DNA from: Synergistaceae bacterium
GTDB lineage: Bacteria; Synergistota; Synergistia; Synergistales; Synergistaceae
Direction of reading: 5' to 3'
DNA: 35,707 nucleotides
Assembly (NCBI GenBank): GCA_031263445.1
Contig: JAISFV010000012.1
Span: 1 to 35,707 of the forward strand
In this document: positions 31,924-35,707 of the stretch, piece after piece
Position numbering within the stretch: the stretch's first letter is position 1
Layout of the letters: the number at the start of each line of letters is the position of its first letter
Notes under the pieces: generated by a model
Seen by the model: only the letters and a program-made list of their open reading frames with translations
What the model was told of the DNA's origin: nothing
Databases searched by the model: none
Translations under genes and position numbers: made by a program

Positions 31924-31981
31924 GGGTTTTAACGAAAACCAGCGGCCAAGGCGGCGGCGCGGGCAAGTTGACGCCGCCGCC
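31924..31981. terminator. Two hairpins at the gcv operon end
   Basis: GGTTTT-AACG-AAAACC (about 31925-31940) is a perfect short stem. GGCGGCGGCG (31950-31959) pairs perfectly with CGCCGCCGCC (31972-31981). Neither has a following T-tract on the plus strand. They separate gcvPB from the converging remnant gene and may mark transcript ends. Confidence 0.45.
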
Positions 31982-32174
31982 CCTCATTGGACTTCGAAAT
32001 TTTCCGAATGGACGACGTGTTCGTGGTGAACCAGAAGGTTTTAATGCCCTCTCTTTTCCTCGGTGCCAGCATCGCCTTCGCGTTGGGGAAACCGTCGCCG
32101 CCGACCGAGGCGATAAATGAAACGCCATGCTTGTCGATCAGCTTGCCTATCGTCAGCGCCGCGTCTTTCAGCAC
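31929..32174 (-). pseudogene. Truncated pyridoxamine 5'-phosphate oxidase-like protein
   Basis: An 81-codon frame whose first 60 residues are a good match to the N-terminal part of small PNPOx-fold proteins: KHGVSFIASVGGDGFPNAKAM, then LAPRKREGIKTFWFTTNTSSIRK. The expected remainder (the NPKACVYF-type strands and about 70 more residues) is missing. It ends instead in the Arg/Ala-rich tail GRRRQLARAAALAAGF, encoded by the GC-rich hairpin DNA. I read this as a 3'-truncated, decaying gene. The start may be GTG at 32174 with GGAGAGGAG about 12 bases upstream. Confidence 0.6.
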
Positions 32175-32233
32175 GGGACATATCAGCTCCTCTCCGTTCT
32201 AAAGCAGCGTGTAATTTTTCACGCGTAATTTTC

Positions 32234-32262
32234 TTGACATCTCAGTTTTCCGCTGATAATAT
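32234..32262 (+). promoter_or_regulatory. Strong promoter of the str operon
   Basis: A perfect TTGACA (32234-32239) and TAATAT (32257-32262) separated by 17 bp, in AT-rich DNA. Transcription would start near 32269, leaving about 100 nt of leader before rpsL. A GCGTG/CACGC hairpin lies just upstream. Confidence 0.75.
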
Positions 32263-32368
32263 GGCGCGGTGCTTCTGCTCGCGTGCCTGTGGTTTTGCCT
32301 CGTAGCGGGAGCGCTCGGATGAATATAGCGGATATATGAACACTTTGCAAGGGAAGGAGGAGTTAGTT

Positions 32369-32743
32369 TTGCCAAGTATACAGCAGTTGATACGGCTCGG
32401 CCGCAAGGACAAGAGGACGAGATCCACGGCGCCGGCGTTGCAGGAGAACCCACAGCGGCGCGGCGTGTGTACGCGCGTGTACACCGTCACTCCGAAAAAG
32501 CCCAACTCGGCCCTGCGCAAGGTAGCGCGCGTCCGCCTTACGAACGGCATCGAGATCACGGCTTATATTCCCGGGATAGGCCACAATCTCCAGGAGCACT
32601 CTGTGGTGTTGGTGCGCGGGGGACGAGTCAAGGACCTTCCAGGCGTCCGTTATCACATAGTAAGAGGCACCCTTGACTGCGGCGGCGTCGAAAACCGCAA
32701 GCAGAGCCGTTCAAAATACGGCGCCAGAGCCCCGAAGAAGTAA
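32369..32743 (+). CDS. rpsL: Small ribosomal subunit protein uS12
   Basis: 124 residues from the TTG at 32369, giving [16 protein letters not shown], the normal S12 N-terminus. GGAAGGAGG lies eight bases upstream; upstream in-frame starts would give an atypical extension. [19 protein letters not shown] and [12 protein letters not shown] are present. The lysines at the usual streptomycin-resistance positions are the ordinary sensitive-type residues. First gene of the str operon. Its stop codon lies in the loop of an intrinsic terminator. Confidence 0.96.
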   Translation: MPSIQQLIRLGRKDKRTRSTAPALQENPQRRGVCTRVYTVTPKKPNSALRKVARVRLTNGIEITAYIPGIGHNLQEHSVVLVRGGRVKDLPGVRYHIVRGTLDCGGVENRKQSRSKYGARAPKK

Positions 32744-32765
32744 CCGGGGCCTCGTTTTTTGTTTT
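32727..32765 (+). terminator. Intrinsic terminator between rpsL and rpsG
   Basis: GCCCCG (32729-32734) pairs with CGGGGC (32745-32750), with two more pairs past a bulge, around a ten-base loop that contains the rpsL stop codon. TTTTTTGTTTT follows (32755-32765). It has a complete terminator form but sits inside an operon, so it may act as a partial terminator. Ribosomes finishing rpsL would disrupt it. Confidence 0.7.
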
Positions 32766-32837
32766 CAGGAGATTGCATTATAAGCGCTCTTTGCTTGAGC
32801 GCAGCCGTTTGAACGATATGAGAGAGGAGCATGGTTA

Positions 32838-33308
32838 ATGCCGCGAAAAGGTCATGTCAGGCCGAGGGTTACGCAACCGGATTCGCTTTATTCAAACCCT
32901 TCGATTGCGAAGTTCGTCAACTGCCTGATGTTGGATGGTAAGAAGAGCGTGGCGGAGCGCATAATGTACGGCGCGCTGGACGTGGCGTCGCAGCGCCTCG
33001 GCGTCGATCCTGTCGAGCTGTACGAAAAAGCCATGAACAATGTCAGGCCCCAGATCGAAGTCCGCCCGCGCCGCGTCGGGGGGGCGACTTATCAGGTACC
33101 GGTCGAGGTCCGCCCGGACAGGGCGCAGGCGCTGGCGATCAGGTGGATCATCCAGTATTCTCGCGCGCGCAAGGGCATCCCGATGATGGAGCGCCTGGCG
33201 AGGGAGCTTGCCGACGCCTGCAAGGGCGAGGGCGGCTCGGTCAAAAAGCGCGAGGACACTCACCGCATGGCTGAAGCGAACAGGGCTTTCGCTCACTATA
33301 GATGGTAG
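32838..33308 (+). CDS. rpsG: Small ribosomal subunit protein uS7
   Basis: 156 residues, normal length. [10 protein letters not shown] opens the protein; [42 protein letters not shown] and ending [12 protein letters not shown] are S7 hallmarks. It organises the 16S rRNA 3' major domain. AGAGAGGAG lies about ten bases upstream of the ATG. Second gene of the str operon. Confidence 0.97.
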   Translation: MPRKGHVRPRVTQPDSLYSNPSIAKFVNCLMLDGKKSVAERIMYGALDVASQRLGVDPVELYEKAMNNVRPQIEVRPRRVGGATYQVPVEVRPDRAQALAIRWIIQYSRARKGIPMMERLARELADACKGEGGSVKKREDTHRMAEANRAFAHYRW

Positions 33309-33362
33309 AGAAAGGCTTCCGGCCGGCGGCAGCATCGCCGTTCTTTGCGGCAGACGATGACA

Positions 33363-35432
<2,070 letters not shown>

Positions 35433-35471
35433 TAAAGAGCATAAATTTAAAACTTTTAGGAGGCTAGGGAG

Positions 35472-35707
35472 ATGGCAAAGGAGAAGTTCGAGAGGAACAA
35501 GCCGCACCTGAACATAGGGACGATCGGCCACATCGACCACGGCAAGACGACGCTGACGGCCGCGATAACGAAGACGCTTGCGCGCCGCGGGGGCGCGGAC
35601 TTCACGCCGTTCGACATGATCGACAAGGCGCCGGAGGAGCGGGAGCGGGGCATCACGATCAACATAGCGCACGTGGAGTACCAGACGGAGAAGAGGCACT
35701 ACGCGCA
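35472..35707 (+). CDS. tuf: Elongation factor Tu, N-terminal part (cut by the window edge)
   Basis: The first 78 codons and two bases of EF-Tu: [28 protein letters not shown] (P-loop GHIDHGKT, with the isoleucine form of the usual GHVDHGKT), then [26 protein letters not shown], the switch I region. AGGAGG lies about nine bases before the ATG. It is the last visible gene of the str operon; the rest lies beyond the right edge. Confidence 0.96.
   Translation, partial: MAKEKFERNKPHLNIGTIGHIDHGKTTLTAAITKTLARRGGADFTPFDMIDKAPEERERGITINIAHVEYQTEKRHYA

Overview
This 35.7 kb window is a high-GC chromosomal segment. Inferred source: a diderm, anaerobic, amino-acid-fermenting bacterium, most likely Synergistota. 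It pairs a large pyruvate:ferredoxin oxidoreductase with a glycine cleavage operon under a tandem glycine riboswitch. It also carries outer-membrane genes (OmpH/Skp-like chaperone, type II secretion, O-antigen ligase-type protein) and a Firmicute-like rpsF-ssb-rpsR-yybS-rplI-dnaB block. The phylum call is inference; the gene calls rest on readable motifs.

Layout. 1-63: start of an unknown minus-strand gene running off the left edge. 64-457: no convincing gene. 511-945 (-): OmpH/Skp-like chaperone with its own promoter. 1279-2155 (+): small unknown protein and a SixA-type phosphatase. 2278-5811 (+): single-chain PFOR. 5873-9289 (-): a three-gene operon of class V aminotransferase, SerA and histidine-phosphatase-fold phosphatase, in transcription order. 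Together these look like a complete serine pathway made with non-classical enzymes for steps two and three.

Upstream of that operon, between 9751 and 9376 on the minus strand, lies what I consider the best find. A near-consensus promoter is followed by a 47-codon leader ORF with a strong ribosome-binding site and seven serine codons in ten, then an intrinsic terminator with seven T's. A segment of the leader ORF can pair with the terminator's 5' arm. This reads as a translation-coupled serine attenuator.

9817-13872 (+): rpsF-ssb-rpsR, an internal terminator, then yybS-rplI-dnaB. 14050-17192: orphan ParB-like protein and an O-antigen ligase-like membrane protein. 17206-27259: type II secretion genes in the order J, K, L, M, N, C, I, (165 bp gap), D, E, F. 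No gspG, gspH or prepilin peptidase is present in the window.

27345-31916: tandem glycine riboswitch, terminator platform, then gcvT-gcvH-gcvPA-gcvPB. 31929-32174 (-): truncated pyridoxamine-phosphate-oxidase-like remnant. 32234 to end: strong promoter and str operon (rpsL, rpsG, fusA, tuf, the last cut by the window edge).

Metabolically, the serine operon makes serine from 3-phosphoglycerate and the gcv operon breaks down glycine. The two sit on one segment and each is preceded by an amino-acid-responsive RNA element: a proposed leader peptide for serine and a riboswitch for glycine.
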